Shown here in pieces: positions 10,401-21,007 of a DNA stretch of 64,000 nt. Made by a program: the position numbers and the translations under genes. The number at the start of each line of letters is the position of its first letter. The first letter of the stretch is position 1. Origin of the DNA: Crotalaria pallida (lineage: Eukaryota > Streptophyta > Magnoliopsida > Fabales > Fabaceae); assembly GCA_037953625.1 (NCBI GenBank), contig CM075655.1, forward strand, positions 78,147,501 through 78,211,500, in the 5' to 3' direction. The notes beneath the pieces were generated by a model. That model searched no databases. It was not told where the DNA came from and was given only the letters and a program-made list of their open reading frames with translations.

Positions 10401-10624
10401 AAGATTATTGGTTAATCTTCACATGATAAGATTATTGGTTAATCTTAATGGATGAGTTATATGTGCATACATGCATGGAGAAAGGAGATGGACAATTAAT
10501 TCGGTGGATACTGGCTCGATGACACATTTTGGTAATGTGGGCAGCATTTGGGAATGCTGTTACGTCTTGGTGACGTTGTGTGCACACTATCCGAGCAGTT
10601 CCACAATACATGTTGGTCATGTAT
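10401..10624 (+). repeat. mini-hairpin array with TTGGT-type loops
   Basis: Six short hairpins: AAGATTA-TTGGT-TAATCTT twice (10401, 10428), CACATT-TTGGT-AATGTG (10523), CAGCATT-TGGG-AATGCTG (10542), ACGTC-TTGGT-GACGT (10562) and ATACATG-TTGGT-CATGTAT (10606). The loop is nearly constant, while the stem sequences differ and remain complementary. Confidence 0.85.
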
Positions 10625-10832
10625 ACGAATTGCTGGATTGAACGTTCAATGGACAATGGAAATGGGAGACATGCATCATGACATATGAGCAATGAAATTA
10701 TCATAAATGAATCATACTTGTTCATTTGTATATGCATATGGATACTTGTGACTTGTAATTGTTACTTGCTTTATTTATTCTTATTCGATTATGTGGATTA
10801 TACTGCTTACCCCTTTATGCCCATTATAGGTG

Positions 10833-11285
10833 ATGGCACGCTATCTAGCTTGCATCGAGTTGCGCCCACTCCCTAGTGGAGTGTGGTACTACGAGGACCA
10901 CAGAGCCACGTTTGAGGGTGAGGTAGAGGTGACTCTATATCACCCTAACCCTTTGGCTCGTGTCCGTCCTCGTAGGTTTCACATCCCTATTATCTATACT
11001 TTGCATGTACCCCCTTTTTATACCTATCATGGACCACCCCCGACTCGACCAGCTCGTCGCTTTCATTCCTTTCGTTTTAGAGCTGCTACTAGATCTCACC
11101 CCTCTGCTTCTCGAGTGATCCGTAAGGAGACTTCTATACCTAGTCCGATGAGTCCGGTTCATAGGACTCCTTCAGGCGACCCAGTGCCCAGTGGTAGGGC
11201 ACCCACTCAGTCGGACGAGGTAGAGGAGGATCCTGAGGAGGCTGAGAGTGAGGGCGAGCCAGTCGAGCACTCCACTGGGAGCTAG
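10833..11285 (+). CDS. 150-codon LTR-encoded protein of unknown function
   Basis: I do not recognise this protein. It begins MARYLACIELRPLPSGVW and ends EHSTGS. The first 80 residues are the better conserved half, with a basic RPRRF block, an aromatic PPFYTYHGPPPTRPAR segment, and a Ser/Pro and acidic tail (EEDPEEAESEGEP). No signal peptide or membrane segment is evident. Its homologue at 45475-45927 has the same length. Over the first 75 codons I count 29 synonymous against 12 amino-acid-changing codon differences, which points to selection on the protein. The ATG lies 3 nt after the putative splice acceptor at 10829. It lies within the LTR, so it is present twice in a complete element. It could be an accessory protein; a captured host exon is an alternative. 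Confidence 0.65.
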   Translation: MARYLACIELRPLPSGVWYYEDHRATFEGEVEVTLYHPNPLARVRPRRFHIPIIYTLHVPPFYTYHGPPPTRPARRFHSFRFRAATRSHPSASRVIRKETSIPSPMSPVHRTPSGDPVPSGRAPTQSDEVEEDPEEAESEGEPVEHSTGS

Positions 11286-11416
11286 TGGGGAGTTGGTGAT
11301 CCACCAGGTGATGCATAGTATAGATGATTAGGGACAGGTGGAGCAGCTGCTGGACACTCTGGAGATGATGCTATGGAGGAGGATCACTGGACCACTGCTG
11401 GGATTTTCATGTTTTG

Positions 11417-11420
<4 letters not shown>

Positions 11421-11465
<45 letters not shown>
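11421..11465. repeat. (AT)n microsatellite
   Basis: About 22 AT units downstream of the LTR reading frame. Confidence 0.95.
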
Positions 11466-11469
<4 letters not shown>

Positions 11470-11888
11470 ACATATTTTTGAGAGATCTCAGTGAGGTGGT
11501 CTTTTCTTTTGGCTTTATATTATGGACTTGTATTTTATAAACTCTTGCTACCTCGACTTGACTTTGATGTATGTTGGTACTACTACATTATGATATGTAT
11601 GGGTATGTTTTTATATATATATATATATCTTTTTATAAATGGCATGAAACGTGAATTATCAAGTCAAGGTCCCTATTTTCCGCTTACTCTGATAATTGTG
11701 ATTTTAGTACTGAGTTGGGAAGTTTTTAATAGTCGTAATGAAAACCCAACTTATGAAAGGAAGGATTATTTTTGCCAATTGTTTCATAACAAAGATTTTT
11801 ATTACTTCTATACTTACGTAAGTCCATATACTCTATTCAATAAACAATAGAGAAACAAATTTCATAATATACAAAAGAGGGTGTGACA

Positions 11889-13214
11889 ATGAGACAAAAA
11901 CTAAACTTAGGGAATGCATATAAATTTTGGTATTTATTTAATGCTAAATGTTGTTTGATTATGTGAGTCGTTGATGTTATGTGAAATTGGTACCATTTGT
12001 TTGAAATTCATGCTTGTATGTTCATATGGTAATTGATATAGACCAATGATTATGTGAATGATTGATAGCTTGAATGTAACTAAATTGAATTATAAAAGTG
12101 ACTAAGTTGCAGCTATGATTGATCCTTGGGACACACCGACCCATTAGGTGCCCTGTTAGGTGACAAGTTACCCATTAGGTCCAAATGACCCATCCAGGTG
12201 AAAATGACCTATTAGGCCCCGTAAATGACCCGTTAGGCGGGTGTACCCAATGGATCAATCATGCTACATAAATAATAAGGGAATGTAAAAGAGAAAGAGT
12301 ACAAGTAGAAGAGAGTTAAAATTATGTTTTAGTCCTAACGGGTGTCAACCGTGGCCTAATAGGTGGAAATGACCTGGATTGGGTGAAAATTGTTCCTAAT
12401 GGGTGAGAAATGACCTAACAGGTGCGCTAATTCCTAATGGTAATAAAAAGATGAAAATGATGTGAAAGATGAAAAGATGTCAAAAAGGAAAGGAAATGAA
12501 GAATGAAGCAAAATGATAAATAATGAGAACAATTAAGGAATCTGAAATGAAAATGCTAAGTGTGATTGCATGATGTGTTTATGTGAATAATTTGCCTTAA
12601 TGAACTAATTGATAATTGTGTTTGGCTTAGTGGGTGATTTATGTCTAATGAGAAACTGCTTTCCTATTTCATGTGCAATGCTCACTCCCTTACTATTTTT
12701 ACAGGTATAGAGATTAAGCTTGCACAGCCCCCGGCCGAGCAGGTGCACTCTCCCTCCAAGGGAGAGTAGATAGTAGTTGTTTTGGGGTTTTGTATAGTCC
12801 TAGTTATTTTGGCATATGGTATATATTGGTATTGTTGTTTTTGAAAGTGGATTGTAAAGCTTTATTTTCTTGGGTCATCCAGGACACTTCCTATGGGTAG
12901 GAAGTATATTATTTTTGGGAAAACTTTTATAGTTCCACAACTTGTTCATTGCTGCTATCTCTGATGTAATTATATTTAAGATGTAGATGGATCTCATACT
13001 ATTGTTATTTTGGCCCTGTTGGCTCTGGATGAAATGAATATATTTGATTTGCACAGGTTATAGGAAAACTAAGTTTTTGGAATATCCAATAAACAGAGGA
13101 CACTCTGTCCGATTTTATAGATGAAATTTATAACTCAAGTAGTTTTAAAAAGAAATTTTAAGTCGCTAATTTCATAATGGGGTAATTATGGGTAATTATT
13201 CTTAAGGTGTTACA
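11889..13214 (+). repeat. 3' part of an older LTR (family G)
   Basis: The sequence ends TTAAGGTGTTACA at 13214, the usual Tekay-type LTR end, and abuts LINE coding sequence at 13215. Its left part is cut by the Tekay element ending at 11888. It contains a long inverted repeat (12115-12262), a field of CCCATTAGGTG/CCTAATGGGTG words, and an acceptor-like TTTTTACAG at about 12705. No open frame of note is seen. Confidence 0.7.
12115..12262 (+). repeat. long inverted repeat enclosing ATTAGG motifs
   Basis: Arms 12115-12137 and 12240-12262 (ATGATTGATCC-TTGGG and CCCAA-TGGATCAATCAT) pair over about 22 of 23 bases. The roughly 100-base interior holds repeated ACCCATTAGGT-type words, one forming ACCCG-TTAGG-CGGGT. 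It resembles a more elaborate version of the mini-hairpin arrays in the other LTRs. Confidence 0.8.
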
Positions 13215-13940
13215 AATTGCACATCATTTCTAGTAGAGCACGACTCCATGGATAGGTAAAAAATAAATGGTCCCTAGTTTCAAAAGCATTTTGGCATAAC
13301 ACACAAGCTGGATCAAGATGAACATAAGATGCCATGATATCCTTGGTCCTGAGCCTATCAAGCATAGTTAACCACAAAATGAAACAATGTATCTGTATAG
13401 AAGCTGGATTCCATACCAATCTTTACATAGGAAAAATAACTTGATCTCCAAGCAAGAATCTATAACCCTTCTTGATCGAATACTCCTGATTTCCACTCCA
13501 TAAATTGTTTCTGTACCCGTGCTTCAGCTTATCTCTAGCCTTAAGGATTTGAGACCAGTGCCAACTTGCATTCAAATTGTTAGCACACCAGAAATCAGAA
13601 TGCTTTAGGTAGATAGTGCGAATCCTTCGAACCCAAAGAGCATCCTTTTAACTAGCCACATCCCAAACTTGTTTCCCAATTGCAGCCATATTCCAAACTT
13701 GGATGTTTTGGAAGCCTAGACCACCATATTTCTTTTGCCTGCAAACATGAGACCAAGAAACAGAAGCTCTCGGTCTACCAGCTTGATTAAGATCGACCCC
13801 AAAGGAAGTCCCTTCACTTCTTATCAATACCACCTTCTTTGGAATAATGAAGACACTAGCCCAATAAATATGCAAAGAGAGGACGACTGAGTTGATGAGT
13901 TGCATCCTGCCTTGATAGGATAGGTTTCTTGTACGCCAAG
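13215..13940 (-). pseudogene. LINE fragment, C-terminal part of ORF2 (LINE E)
   Basis: Reading right to left: WRTRNLSYQGRMQLINS, VWNMAAIGKQVWDVAS, then the zf-RVT region with WNPASIQIHCFILW and CVLCQNAFETRDHLFF. These match the C-terminal third of the two larger LINEs in this window. At least one internal stop is present. It is cut on its 5' side by the D LTR (13941) and on its 3' side by LTR G (13214), so it is older than both. Confidence 0.85.
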
Positions 13941-14158
13941 TGTAACATCCCCAATTTTATTAAATAGTTTTGTGCATTAGTTAGTTAGAATTAAATCATA
14001 GTTTAAGTTTAAGTTAGGCAAATGGTTTGATTTGATTTAGGTAATTAAAAGTTTAAGTTAGATAATTATAAGAAATATGAAATTTTAGTATTTTAGTATG
14101 TATTTTATTTTTAGGAAAGTTTTGGAATGTATTAAATTGAGTTTAAAAAAAACTCGAA

Positions 14159-14190
14159 GTATCTGGATACTTTGGTAAGTATCCGGATAC
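14159..14190 (+). promoter_or_regulatory. palindrome pair in D LTR
   Basis: GTATCTGGATAC (14159) and GTATCCGGATAC (14179) are 20 bp apart. In the second D LTR the block is duplicated in tandem (about 49375-49477), giving four palindromes. Confidence 0.85.
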
Positions 14191-15063
14191 TTTTCCCAGT
14201 TTTTAAGTTGGTGCTGCAGAAAACAGCACATAACGCACCATCCTTCTTCTCTCTTTCTCTCATGTGATTTTCCCTCTCTAAAACCCTAAATCTTCACCTT
14301 CAAAGATCCACCCATAACCAACACAAATCATCACTCAAAATCAATTTCCCATCATTAATCCTTCACTTTTCCAACCTTCAAACCCCAAAATCACTCACTT
14401 TTCCCCAAAATCCAAGAACCCCAAATTGACCCACAAACCCTAACTTCTTTAATCAAGCTCCTAGTGCCACATAATCAACCAAGGGAGTTTAGAAAGTGAC
14501 TAAGGGCAAGGAAATAGAGGCTTAGAAGCTTGGACTTAAGCTTGAAGGTGATGCTCCATCAAATCCCCAATTTCTCTTTCTCTCTCTAAAAAGTAAGAGG
14601 GAGTATTTTGGTTTAAATTAGGGAAGGGATTTAATTATAATAATAGAAGTATAATTAAGTGTATATTGATGTTTAGTTAGGCATTAGAATTAAATTACAT
14701 GAACGGGTAATTATGGTTTGAATTAGTGCTTGCTTTAGATGGGTAAATAATAAGTTCTAATACTTGAAATTTTGTATTAATTACATGTATGTGTGTTCTT
14801 GATATATATGTGATGTAAATATATAATTATGTTGTGCTTGTTAATTATTATGTTGATTATGGTTAATTAGGCATAAATTAGCATAAAGTGATTTCTAATT
14901 AAATTCGAACTAAACAAATGCAATTTTCTAAAGAACAAAGAGTTCAAATTTAATTAGAAAAAATCTAAGAAATTGTATCATGCATGGTGAAAAGGGGACG
15001 TTAGGAGTAGGGGAAAAACATACGTATAACGTGAAGGCAAGAGTAACTAGATTGTGCCATTGA

Positions 15064-15263
15064 AACAATAGCCGAGAATTGTTGTGGAAAACTTTGATCT
15101 TCCAAAGGACACGGGTTCGTAACCCGTGTTGGGGATTGGTTTTATGCAACCATAATAATTATGTCAGTTACTTTGGCTTTTCGTGGCCGGTCAATGGTGA
15201 TCCCTGTTATAGCCAATTTGGTGTAATCAAACCAAATTGTATGATGAACCCCTAAAAAGGGGT
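15064..15263 (+). repeat. hairpin group in D LTR
   Basis: Four hairpins: AACAAT/ATTGTT (15064-15083), ACACGGGTT-CGT-AACCCGTGT (15109-15129), CAATTTGGT/ACCAAATTG (15214-15239) and ACCCCT/AGGGGT (15248-15263). They occupy the same relative position as the mini-hairpin arrays of the other LTRs, upstream of an acceptor-like site. Confidence 0.75.
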
Positions 15264-15736
15264 GAAGTATTGTGCAAACCATGTGTTTGGAGGGGTACTA
15301 CTATAGGTCGGTTTTTTCCCGGAGTGGAGGGTGATGTGAGGAAAATGTGTGAGGTAAAGCAAAGCAAAGTAAAGCAAAGCAAAGCAAAGTAAAAGTGAAA
15401 GAAAAGATGAAGTTCATGCATAAAAGAGCATGCATATGCATATGCAATTTCATTTAATTGAGTCCAATAAATAAAGAATAAATGTAAAGAAATGCAAATG
15501 AAAGAATATGATATTGGACTCAATGATGAAATTGAAGTGAGCGACGTTGCACTCATGTATATATGAAAATGTGATTATGCTAATGTTATGTTTATATTCT
15601 CTTATATTCTATAGTGTAAATATGAAATATGAATGATAAGTGTAAATGCATTTAATTATGCCTTGTTATTGTTTTTAAGTGCTTTCTTTAATTTAAATTC
15701 AAATTACTCACCTCTTAAGTTGACATTTTAGGTACA

Positions 15737-15820
15737 ATGGAGAATGAACTTCATATAATCCAGGTCGAAAAGAGTGTACTCTTACTAGAAGAGAGTATGC
15801 TAAAGATGATGACTGTTTAG
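15737..15820 (+). CDS. 27-codon frame following the acceptor-like site
   Basis: It starts MENELHIIQVEKSVL and ends MMTV at TAG 15818-15820. The ATG is 6 nt after TTTTAG at 15731. The second D LTR keeps the same length with three residue changes and one synonymous change. Too short to judge as coding; listed because its position matches the 150-codon frame of the other LTRs. Confidence 0.25.
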   Translation: MENELHIIQVEKSVLLLEESMLKMMTV

Positions 15821-16223
15821 TCACATTAAGGTTGCAACCGCTCTAAGATTCTATGATGTAAATATTCTAATTATATACAAATGTACTTAAGTATTAAATT
15901 TTGTTCTTATTTAAGTACACCTTTATTTTGTAAACGGACTTTATAAAGAATTTTAACAAATGCATTGGTGATTGTGAAGGATATTTATATATCCTCCCTT
16001 TGATGAAATTAAATTATGTCACAATCACTTATAATGTAATTATGAATTCTTATTTATAGTTATAAACTGATCTGAATTTGACAGGTACAAAAGTTTTGTT
16101 TTGGGAAAAGTCCTTATTTCAAGCGGAACTCCGCCAAATTTTTTATAAAACCCAAGTATTTTCTCATGAAATTACTAATTTTAAGTAACATATTTTAAAT
16201 TAAAAATTTAGGACGTTACATTA

Positions 16224-16240
16224 TGGTATCAGAGCAATGG
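16224..16240 (+). other. primer-binding site of element D (initiator Met tRNA type)
   Basis: TGGTATCAGAGCAATGG begins 3 nt after the LTR end. It matches the complement of the plant initiator-methionine tRNA 3' end, as is usual for plant LTR retrotransposons. Confidence 0.92.
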
Positions 16241-17027
16241 TTGCAATCCTCGGCTGTAGAGTATGGATCTCGATATCTCCAATGAGTTACTCCATATGAG
16301 AGTAACTGATTAATGGTTAAGTAAGTGTTAGAGCTTCATTAGAAAGGTCAGTATAGGTAGTTGGTAAGTCAATAGGTCCTTAGTAATTTTAGAATAATGT
16401 TTATATCTATTAGCTAATCTTGTTGATTTATCTCTAACCTAAAGTGGGCTAAACTCGAAATTTTAATGGGACTTTGTCATATCAAGGAAGAGACCGAAAG
16501 TAGGGACTAAGGAAAGTGAAAACTCCCAACGGGCCAGAGCATGAAAAAGCTACCCCAACGGGAAGACTAATCCTTAGTTTTGAATTAAGTAAGTTAATTC
16601 CAAATGTGATGAAGGAAATGAAACTTCTGGTTAATCAAGCTCTCTTTAGAATGGATGATGAACTATTTGATATAATTAGGATTCAAGTAAGACAGAAAAT
16701 GATCTTATCATTAATGTAATGTAAAATCAAGACTGATCACCTTGAGATTTACATTTATTGATAGATGATATCATTGATTCCTTGAATCCAACAAAATTAT
16801 TTTTTTTTTTTTAAAAACCTCTATGCCTAAGAATTAGAAAAGTAAGATAAGTTATACCCCATTTACTCTGAGCATTCCTAATCAGAGTTCGTAGCGGAAG
16901 TGAATAGGAGTCAACCTCAATGTGTTGCCTTGAACTTTAATCACTAAGTATTCTTAGTGAAACTCAAGTACCTTCTTAAATTCCCCATTATATTTTGGTG
17001 ATAAGGATATTATTAATGATAAGATAC
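16241..17027 (+). other. leader and interior of element D
   Basis: Bases to about 16550 are nearly identical to 63123-63425 after the second D LTR. A 67-codon frame (16516-16719) has no recognised domain. The interior stops at the CACTA insertion and no gag or pol is recognisable. Confidence 0.6.
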
Positions 17028-17289
17028 CACTACTACAAAAACTATTTTAAATACCTGAATTTTAATCCCGATTCCGTGTTATAACTGGGATTAAATACCT
17101 TTTTTATTAAAAAAATTAATAAAAAAATAGAAATATATTTAAAATTCCAATGTTTCTTTATCCCCGTTATAAAAAAACACGGAACTGGATCATAAATATA
17201 AATTAAATTTTTTAAATAACGGTGTATTTTTAATCCCAATTTTTATAAGGAACCGAGATCAATAATGATACTAAAATATTAAAAATAAA

Positions 17290-17850
17290 ACAAAAAAAAC
17301 CCTCTCAGCCTCTCTCAGCTTCCTCGATTGATCACTCCCTCTCAGCTTTCCTCTGTCGCAAAAAACCCTTCGTCGTTCCACTCTCACTTCCTCGATCTCT
17401 CAAGCACTGGCCGCTCTCTCTCTTCCTTGTGCCAATCTCACTTCCGCCGTTCCACTCGTTCTCAGCAGGCAGCACCGCCGCTCCACTCGTTCTGCTCCAC
17501 CGCTCCACTCGTTCTCCACCACTCGTTCTCCACCGCCGCTCCACTCGCCCTCCACCATCGTTCTTCGTCGCCTCTCTCAGCACCGCCGCTCTCTCTCTTC
17601 CTCAGCCACTGTCAGTGTCACCCACTCTTCTCTTTGTTAAGGAAAAAGTTAGGGTTTGAGATTCGAAGGGTGAAACTAGAGAGCAGAGGCAAAGGACATA
17701 TTCGAGGGCTTTTAGGATTGAGGGAGAATGATGAATGAGAGTAACCTCCGCCCTCAAGCCCTTTATCGCTACTTCTTTGAGCCCACCACCACAGCCTCTT
17801 GAGGCCCACCACAGCCGCCATCGCAAGACCTTCAAATCCTCTGTTTCAGT
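17290..17850 (+). other. CT-rich leader-like region with minisatellite
   Basis: A Ser/His/Leu-rich frame (17328-17738, 136 codons) covers tandem CTCCACTCGTTCTCCACC-type units (about 17445-17560). The composition looks like a 5' untranslated region captured with its gene instead of a conserved protein. The region ends in an acceptor/donor-like GTGAGTAAG near 17850. Confidence 0.4.
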
Positions 17851-18981
17851 GAGTAAGTTTACTACTTTTTTTGGTCCTTCACCAAGTCATCTTAATTGAA
17901 ACACCATTTTCCTTTCCCCATTTTAATTGATATTTTCTTTGATATGGTGTGTCGGTGTGTTGTGGAGGTGATGTCTATGCCTAAATTGAGGATTAAACTA
18001 CATGATTTTGTTCTGGACTTTGGTTTTAGTTGTCCAATTTATTCTGCTTCTTGAATCTGAGTCATGGATTTGGTTTCACGATTGAATGTGCTCTTTTCTC
18101 CTTAATTTGAAATAGTATTTAGATGATATTATTAGATTTATATTATTATTTGTTACATGATCATGAGTGTGAACTTATGTTTAATCTGGAGTTTGGTTGA
18201 AGTATTGATGATTAATTTCAAAGTTAAAGGAGATGATCCGAATATGGAGTTCTGATTTAAATGTTTATTTGTTTTCTGAATATTTCTGATTGGTGCAAGA
18301 TTTTGAAGATTCATAACTTAGAAGCATTTTAACTTGAATTTGAGAACTGCTTTTTAAAACAAAGAACCAAGAATAGAATAGAACCAGTGACTAGGATTAT
18401 TAATTTTGACAACCACAAATCTGCTAGTATTATGTCTTTCATTTGCAAGTTCTGTTTAAAATAATCAACATGCGGAATTTCAATTAATGAACTTTAGCTT
18501 CATTTCTCCATTGTTCAATTAAAAGCTTAACTTTAGACTCAGCCTATAGGAAATAGTTAATCAGCAATTTTTTTTCATCACATCTTTAGTTTATGATTCT
18601 TTTGTTGATTTTTGTTTCATACTCATGATGTCATCAGTTGAAGGAGTTTGCCTTAGTATATGAGATTAAAATGGGAGATCAAGTTTTTCGAAGACAAGGA
18701 GATCCACCTCAAGAAGTTGTTGAGAGGCTTATTAGTTAGAAAAAGCAATGCAGATAATGCTAATCCAGAGGAAATTGATGGAAATTTGAAAACAGAATTG
18801 AAGCTAAATAGCTTTGATATAATTCTCTGGATAAAATAACTATATCAATTTTCAACTTTTTACTTCCAAATTTTATTGATTCAATCCCTAATTTATGATA
18901 TTTTTTCCTCTTCTTTTAAGTTTTTAACGCGTCTATGATGATTTTTTATTCATGTGGGAGTTGGGTCTTCACACAATACAG

Positions 18982-19189
18982 AGAACCAGTTTGACAAAGT
19001 GGTTTACCGCCACTTTGGTTCAGCAGTGCCGCCATCCTTTGTAAGTTCTCTAATTATTTTAAATATATCTACCTTGCTTTTGTTGTTATATTTAATTATG
19101 GTTATCTATGATCTTTTGTAATTGGCTAGGTTTCTGCTGAAACAATGGTTGGTCTGGCTGAGAGCACTAAACGTGTGCAGATTATTAAG
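18982..19189 (+). pseudogene. two captured exons of unidentified gene
   Basis: Exon-like 18982-19040 (NQFDKVVYRHFGSAVPPSF, preceded by ACAG, followed by GTAAG) and 19130-19189 (VSAETMVGLAESTKRVQIIK, preceded by CTAG, followed by GTTTG). Both are fully open and bounded by splice-like sites. I do not recognise the parent gene. Confidence 0.5.
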
Positions 19190-19730
19190 GTTTGTCATAA
19201 CTACGATTTTAAGCCTTTCTTTTGAATCTGTGGAGTACTGATTATTGTATGTAGTTTCTAAAGTCTCAGTTAATGGCCTTTACAAGTGAAGTTCCACTTC
19301 TATTGTAGTGATACTCTATTGTGTGGATGCATTTGTGCTTTTTAATTTTGTAGTTGCTATATATACCATCTTCCCTTTCATTGGCATTTGGTGCATCAAA
19401 TAACACTAGTTATTGTGCAATTTCTCTATGGTTTGTACTTTGTATATTGACGGTTGCATCTTGATAAGTTTATAGCAAAGCATATTTTAATCTTAGTGTG
19501 TTGTCAAAGGCCATTCATGTATTCCTACTTGTTATTTATGTATCATCATTTTCTGTTAAGCCTTCACTACCCCTTGCTTCATATCAACTTCTTATCAATT
19601 CAACAGCTTTGTATTTTTACAGTTTTATTGATAAAGTTTGCTTCTTCTATCAATGTTTTGTGTAGTCTGGTTTTTATCTGTTTTTCTGTTGCAAATGATT
19701 ATGTTCAGTTGATTGGTTCTGTCTGTGCAG

Positions 19731-19840
19731 TTTCCAATGGCCACCACATAATTGTATCAGCACCAACCAACAACAATAGAAATAGTGAAGAAGTTGGAGA
19801 GATTATGCTCCTTGTCATGAAAGACTTGCTTCCAAGTTGA
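19731..19840 (+). pseudogene. captured exon of unidentified gene
   Basis: Preceded by TCTGTGCAG. It reads SNGHHIIVSAPTNN ... EVGEIMLLVMKDLLPS and ends at TGA 19838-19840. It looks like a conserved exon but I cannot name it. Confidence 0.45.
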
Positions 19841-20494
19841 GTTTGAAAGCTTATCTAGGTTTTTTTTTTTTTTTTGGAACTAAGTTTGTATGTTTTTTTT
19901 AACTCATTGTAGTTTTATACTTCAACTCTTGGTTCTATTTTTTTTTTTAACTTTGATAAGCTGTCAATTTGAACCTTTTAATTGTGCAATTCTTTGTTGA
20001 ATGTCATGGTTCTTAGCTATGGTTGAGTCTTCTGGTTGCTTCTTTATATATGTATACTGATTCATGATTTCCCATGGTTTTTGGTAGTCAGCTCTTAGTT
20101 TTGATATGGCTGAGTATTTTCTTGTATGCAATACTCAATGTCTGCATAATCTCTGCTGTGCTGCACTTGTTTCTCTACTGTTTTTAAGTTGTTTTTATGC
20201 AGATTTTTGGAAATTGTTACTAGTTTTGATGTTACTCAGTTTTGGTAACTGCAGAAAATAGCTTGTGCTAGTATGTTTTTAAGCTGTTTTCAAGGCGTTT
20301 CAGCAGATTTTAATCACAGTTCTGTCCTGTTTTTAACATGTTTTTGGCTTCTATGATACTGCATACTTGTAGAGACTGTTATATGCCTGATATATCTATC
20401 ATATTGCTGCTTATTTGAAGTTTGATCTTGAAACTACTCATGTTAGCTAATAGTAAAGTTGGATTCATTTTACACCCGTCATTATATGGTGCAG

Positions 20495-20606
20495 GTTCTC
20501 AGTCGAATATCAGTTCTTGGTTCAACATTTTTGGCTATCTTGGCTGCTGGTCCATCTGTTGTTGAGCAGACGACTCACTTGACTGCATTCCGTGTTCTAT
20601 TTTCAG
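20495..20606 (+). pseudogene. captured SecY-like exon fragment
   Basis: After GTGCAG the frame reads VLSRISVLGSTFLAILAAGP then VVEQTTHLTAFR. This fits the late transmembrane region of the SecY/Sec61-alpha protein-translocation channel, probably the plastid SecY2-like type. The similarity stops at about 20592 and the next bases run into TTTTCAG. Only about 33 residues of a protein of roughly 500 are present, so it cannot work as a channel. Confidence 0.55.
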
Positions 20607-21007
20607 GTGAAAATCAATTGATTTATTTTCAGTTGTTCTATTTTACTTGACAGAAATGTGTTTGATATTGATATTAGTGGCAGGAGCGATGATTGAGATG
20701 CCAAATGTCAGTATTAGATGTGCATTAAGCACTAAAAAGCTAGCCTGGGGAGGAATAGGACATTTAAATAACTCCTAAAAAGAAGAGTGTGAGAACAGAT
20801 GACTACTGACTCATAACAAATCAGAATGCTTCTTACAATTGATCAGTTAATAACAATGTCTCAAGACTTCAGTTCTCACTTACCATCTAAATTCTAAATA
20901 TATAGATATTATGCATATATGTGATCTGTTTTCTAGCCTTGTGATTTAAACGTCTCTCTTCTTTTCTTTGTATTTTTATTCCTAAAGTAGTTTTCCATAT
21001 ATTTTAG

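Larger units (their letters stand above)
9602..10829 (+). other. putative intron inside the LTR
   Basis: The donor AGAG|GTAAGG at 9602 and the acceptor (T-rich tract, then ATTATAG|GTG) ending at 10829 define 1228 bp. The same donor word and an acceptor next to TATGCCC occur at matching places in the solo LTR (47388 to 45931, minus) and element C (40267 to 38273, minus). It has no transcript support, so this is inference from conserved sites. Confidence 0.55.
1..11888 (+). mobile_element. Ty3/gypsy Tekay-type chromovirus, 3' part
   Basis: This is the 3' portion of an LTR retrotransposon whose 5' LTR and gag start lie outside the window. Domain order is gag, protease, reverse transcriptase, RNase H, integrase, chromodomain, then polypurine tract and 3' LTR (8874-11888). 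The single gag-pol frame, C-terminal chromodomain and long LTR starting TGTAACACCCC fit the Tekay/Del clade. It is split at 4081-8584 by a younger element and appears inserted into an older LTR, because sequence at 11889-13214 ends like an LTR. Its own target-site duplication cannot be checked because the left end is missing. Confidence 0.93.
8874..11888 (+). repeat. 3' LTR of the Tekay element (3015 bp)
   Basis: It starts TGTAACACCCC and ends GGGTGTGACA. In order it holds a palindrome pair (9098/9118), a TATA box (9256-9265), a leader hairpin (9388-9416), a splice-donor-like site (9602), four more palindrome pairs (10014-10235), a mini-hairpin array (10401-10624), an acceptor-like site (10829), a 150-codon frame (10833-11285) and an (AT)n run. 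The solo LTR at 44729-48304 has the same order and the same ACTCGAGT palindrome. Confidence 0.9.
13941..16220 (+). repeat. 5' LTR of element D (2280 bp)
   Basis: It runs from TGTAACATCCCC to GGACGTTACA and is followed by a primer-binding site. It contains a GTATCTGGATAC/GTATCCGGATAC pair (14159/14179, 20 bp apart), a donor-like AAAAAGTAAGA at 14593, hairpins at 15064-15263, an acceptor-like TTTTAG at 15731 and a 27-codon frame. The second copy is 49151-49927 plus 61534-63102. Its 5' flank is CCAAG; the matching 3' flank is not in the window. Confidence 0.88.

Noticed and set aside
15109..15129. Hairpin with a GGGTTCG loop region resembling a tRNA T-arm
   Set aside because: No acceptor, D or anticodon arms surround it, and the second D LTR copy has mutated stem positions. 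It fits the local hairpin group better.
17328..17738. 136-codon frame at the CACTA 5' end as a real protein
   Set aside because: It is mostly CT-rich tandem repeat translated to Ser/His/Leu and looks like captured leader sequence.
19454..19650. Start of the 128-codon frame in the CACTA interior as coding
   Set aside because: The upstream part is T-rich intron-like sequence. Only the portion after TCTGTGCAG (19731 on) looks like an exon.
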